Origin: Hyphomicrobiales bacterium | GTDB lineage: Bacteria > Pseudomonadota > Alphaproteobacteria > Rhizobiales > Xanthobacteraceae | Reading direction: 5' to 3' | Assembly: GCA_021730825.1 (NCBI GenBank) | Contig: JAKFYO010000377.1 | Location: 1 to 8,461 of the forward strand | Length of the DNA: 8,461 nt | Shown here: positions 6,608-8,461 of the stretch, piece after piece | Position numbering within the stretch: position 1 is the stretch's first letter | Layout: each line of letters opens with the position of its first letter | Notes under the pieces: generated by a model | Databases searched by the model: none | Told to the model about the DNA's origin: nothing | What the model saw: the letters and a program-made list of their open reading frames with translations, nothing else | Translations under genes and position numbers: made by a program

Positions 6608-8461
6608 ATGGCCGAAGTCTCGTTCCATAGCGAGATCAAGAGTCTCACGCTCGGCAAAGGCGAAGTCTTCCGCGGCGAAGGAATTCTTGGCGTGACCAAA
6701 GCGCTGCTGCAATCGGGTGTCGCCTATGTCGGCGGCTACCAGGGCGCGCCGGTGAGCCACCTGCTCGATGTGCTGGTGCAGTCGGAAGAGCTTCTTTCCG
6801 AGCTCGGCGTGCATCTGGAAACCTGTACCAACGAGGCCGCCGCCGCTGCGATGCTCGGCGCTTCGATCAACTATCCGCTGCGCGGCGCGGTGACATGGAA
6901 ATCCATCGTCGGCACCAATGTCGCCGCCGACGCGCTTTCAAATCTTTCGTCCGCAGGCGTAATCGGCGGCGCGTTGATTGTGGTCGGAGAAGATTATGGA
7001 GAGGGTGCCAGCGTTATTCAGGAGCGCACGCATGCGTTCGCGCTGAAGTCTTCGCTGTGGCTACTGGACCCCCGCCCCGAGCTTCCGGCCATCGTCAACA
7101 TGGTTGAAAAAGGCTTCGAGCTTTCGGAGGCGAGCAATACGCCAGTGATGCTGGAGCTACGCATTCGCGCCTGTCATGTCTATGGCAGCTTCGAAGCCAA
7201 GGATAATGTTGCTGCGAAGTTCTCGGCGAAGCATCGTATTCCGTCTCCGGCGACGTTCGAATACGACCGGCTCAGCCATCCGCCCGCTACCTTCGCGCAG
7301 GAAAAGCACAAGACCGAGCAGCGGCTGCCGCAGGCGCAGAAATTTATTCTCGAACACAAACTCAACGAAATTCTCGGCCCTTCGAACGGCGATGTCGGCA
7401 TCATCGTACAAGGCGGGCTATTCAACGTTCTGAACGGACGGCTCGCGCTTGCTGGGCTCTCCGACGCATTCGGCAACGTGAAAGTGCCGACGCTGGTCCT
7501 TAACGTCACCTATCCGCTGGTGCCGGAGCAAATCGCGAATTTCTGCGCGGGCAAGAAGTCGGTCCTGATCGTCGAAGAAGGCAATCCGGAATTCATCGAA
7601 CAGTCGGTCGGGCAGATTCTGCGGAAAGCCGATCTAAATACGAAAATTTTCGGCAAGGACGTGTTGCCGCTGGCGGGCGAATACACGCCGCTCGTGATCG
7701 CGCGCGGGCTCACGAAATTTTTTGAGGCAAACGGCAGCACGACGCCGGCGCTCGGCGAATGGTTAGCCGCGACCGATGCACATCAGAAGGAGGTAGCATC
7801 CGCGCTCGGCTCTCCGCTGCCACCACGCCCGCCCACCTTCTGCACCGGCTGCCCGGAGCGTCCGGTTTTTTCCGCGATGAAGTTGCTGAAAAAGGAAATG
7901 GGTCCGGTGCATGTCGCGGCCGACATCGGCTGTCACGCCTTCGGCACCTTCGCGCCCTTCAGCCAGGGCAATTCGATTCTCGGCTACGGCATGTCGCTCG
8001 CGTCCGCTGCAGCCGTTTCCGGTACACAGAAGAAACGCCCGGTATCGATCATGGGCGATGGTGGCTTCTGGCATAACGGCCTGCTCACGGGTGTTGCGGG
8101 GGCCACATTCAACAAAACCGATTCCGTGCTCATCGTCATGAACAACGGATATTCAAGCGCGACCGGCTTGCAGGACATTCCTTCGAGTACGCCGGAAGAA
8201 GACGGCCGTGGCAACGGCCTTGAGATCGAAACCACGCTGAAAAGCCTCGGTGTGCCTTGGGTGAAGCGGCAGCGTACCTATGGCGTCAAAGGCATGATGG
8301 ATACGCTCCGCGACGCGCTGACTTCGGATGAGAAAGGCCTGAAGGTCGTGATCGCCGACGGCGAGTGCCAGCTCGCGCGCCAGCGCCGGGTGAAGCCCGC
8401 ATTCGCGAAGCTCAAGAAGGAAGGCAAGCGCGTCGAGCGTACCCGCTTCTGGATCGACCCG
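6608..8461 (+). CDS. iorA: Indolepyruvate:ferredoxin oxidoreductase alpha subunit-like, TPP-dependent (3' partial)
   Basis: Member of the 2-oxoacid:ferredoxin oxidoreductase superfamily. These enzymes decarboxylate a 2-oxoacid on thiamine pyrophosphate (TPP) and pass electrons through Fe-S clusters, giving an acyl-CoA; IorA-type enzymes act on arylpyruvates. The frame is open to the right edge, with 618 residues visible of an expected 700 or so. Domain order: pyrimidine-binding N-domain (about 20-190, TNEAAAAAMLGAS at 74-86 with the likely TPP glutamate Glu76); a middle transketolase-C-like domain (about 260-370, IVQGGLFNVLNGRLA); and the TPP diphosphate domain (about 408-590), with CTGCPERP at 412-419, DIGCHAFG at 439-446 and GDGGFWHNG at 483-491 ending in MNN at 511-513. 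Cys412, Cys415, Cys442 and perhaps Cys587 could ligate a proximal [4Fe-4S] cluster, by analogy with related beta subunits. The window stops at RFWIDP, where a cysteine-rich Fe-S tail is expected. The N-domain has GGYQGAPVS instead of the usual G-Y-P-G-T-P-S, marking a divergent branch. An IorB partner, if separate, should follow downstream. Confidence 0.87.
   Translation, partial: MAEVSFHSEIKSLTLGKGEVFRGEGILGVTKALLQSGVAYVGGYQGAPVSHLLDVLVQSEELLSELGVHLETCTNEAAAAAMLGASINYPLRGAVTWKSIVGTNVAADALSNLSSAGVIGGALIVVGEDYGEGASVIQERTHAFALKSSLWLLDPRPELPAIVNMVEKGFELSEASNTPVMLELRIRACHVYGSFEAKDNVAAKFSAKHRIPSPATFEYDRLSHPPATFAQEKHKTEQRLPQAQKFILEHKLNEILGPSNGDVGIIVQGGLFNVLNGRLALAGLSDAFGNVKVPTLVLNVTYPLVPEQIANFCAGKKSVLIVEEGNPEFIEQSVGQILRKADLNTKIFGKDVLPLAGEYTPLVIARGLTKFFEANGSTTPALGEWLAATDAHQKEVASALGSPLPPRPPTFCTGCPERPVFSAMKLLKKEMGPVHVAADIGCHAFGTFAPFSQGNSILGYGMSLASAAAVSGTQKKRPVSIMGDGGFWHNGLLTGVAGATFNKTDSVLIVMNNGYSSATGLQDIPSSTPEEDGRGNGLEIETTLKSLGVPWVKRQRTYGVKGMMDTLRDALTSDEKGLKVVIADGECQLARQRRVKPAFAKLKKEGKRVERTRFWIDP

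Overview
The window is bacterial DNA, densely coded and moderately GC-rich, with short intergenic gaps and ATGA stop-start overlaps. Protein style (fused LivHM permease, DctP of the 'GHWVPPAHPLQK' type, TPP-dependent IorA-like enzyme) suggests an alphaproteobacterium of the Hyphomicrobiales (Rhizobiales), possibly near Bradyrhizobium/Rhodopseudomonas. That placement is inferred from sequence style only.

Layout: (1) Positions 1-2827, + strand: the end of a branched-chain-amino-acid-type (HAAT/Liv) ABC importer operon. It holds a LivH-LivM fused permease whose 5' end lies outside the window, then a LivG-like and a LivF-like ATPase, joined by two 4-bp ATGA overlaps. (2) Positions 2865-5775, - strand: a complete TRAP transporter operon in the order dctP (solute-binding protein), dctQ (small membrane subunit), dctM (large membrane subunit). 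It converges on the Liv operon with only 37 bp between the two stop codons. (3) Positions 5776-6073: a 298-bp divergent control region. It has an extended -10 promoter for dctP, a perfect 19-bp palindrome at the predicted transcription start, an imperfect 24-bp palindrome on the marR side, and a 21-bp-phased repeat. (4) Positions 6074-8461, + strand: a MarR-family regulator followed 21 nt later by a large 2-oxoacid:ferredoxin oxidoreductase of the indolepyruvate (IorA) type. The latter is cut by the right edge just before its expected C-terminal iron-sulfur region.

How they may work together (inference): two high-affinity uptake systems for organic acids or amino acids flank a MarR-controlled enzyme that oxidatively decarboxylates 2-oxoacids (arylpyruvates in characterised relatives) to acyl-CoA. 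The arrangement suggests a catabolic island for aryl- or branched 2-oxoacids, or the amino acids that give rise to them. Nothing in the window fixes the substrate. No RNA genes, mobile elements, CRISPR arrays or pseudogenes were seen. I found no clearly new biological system; the most interesting points are the control region, the unusual ATPase motifs in the LivG-like subunit, and the divergent IorA-like enzyme.
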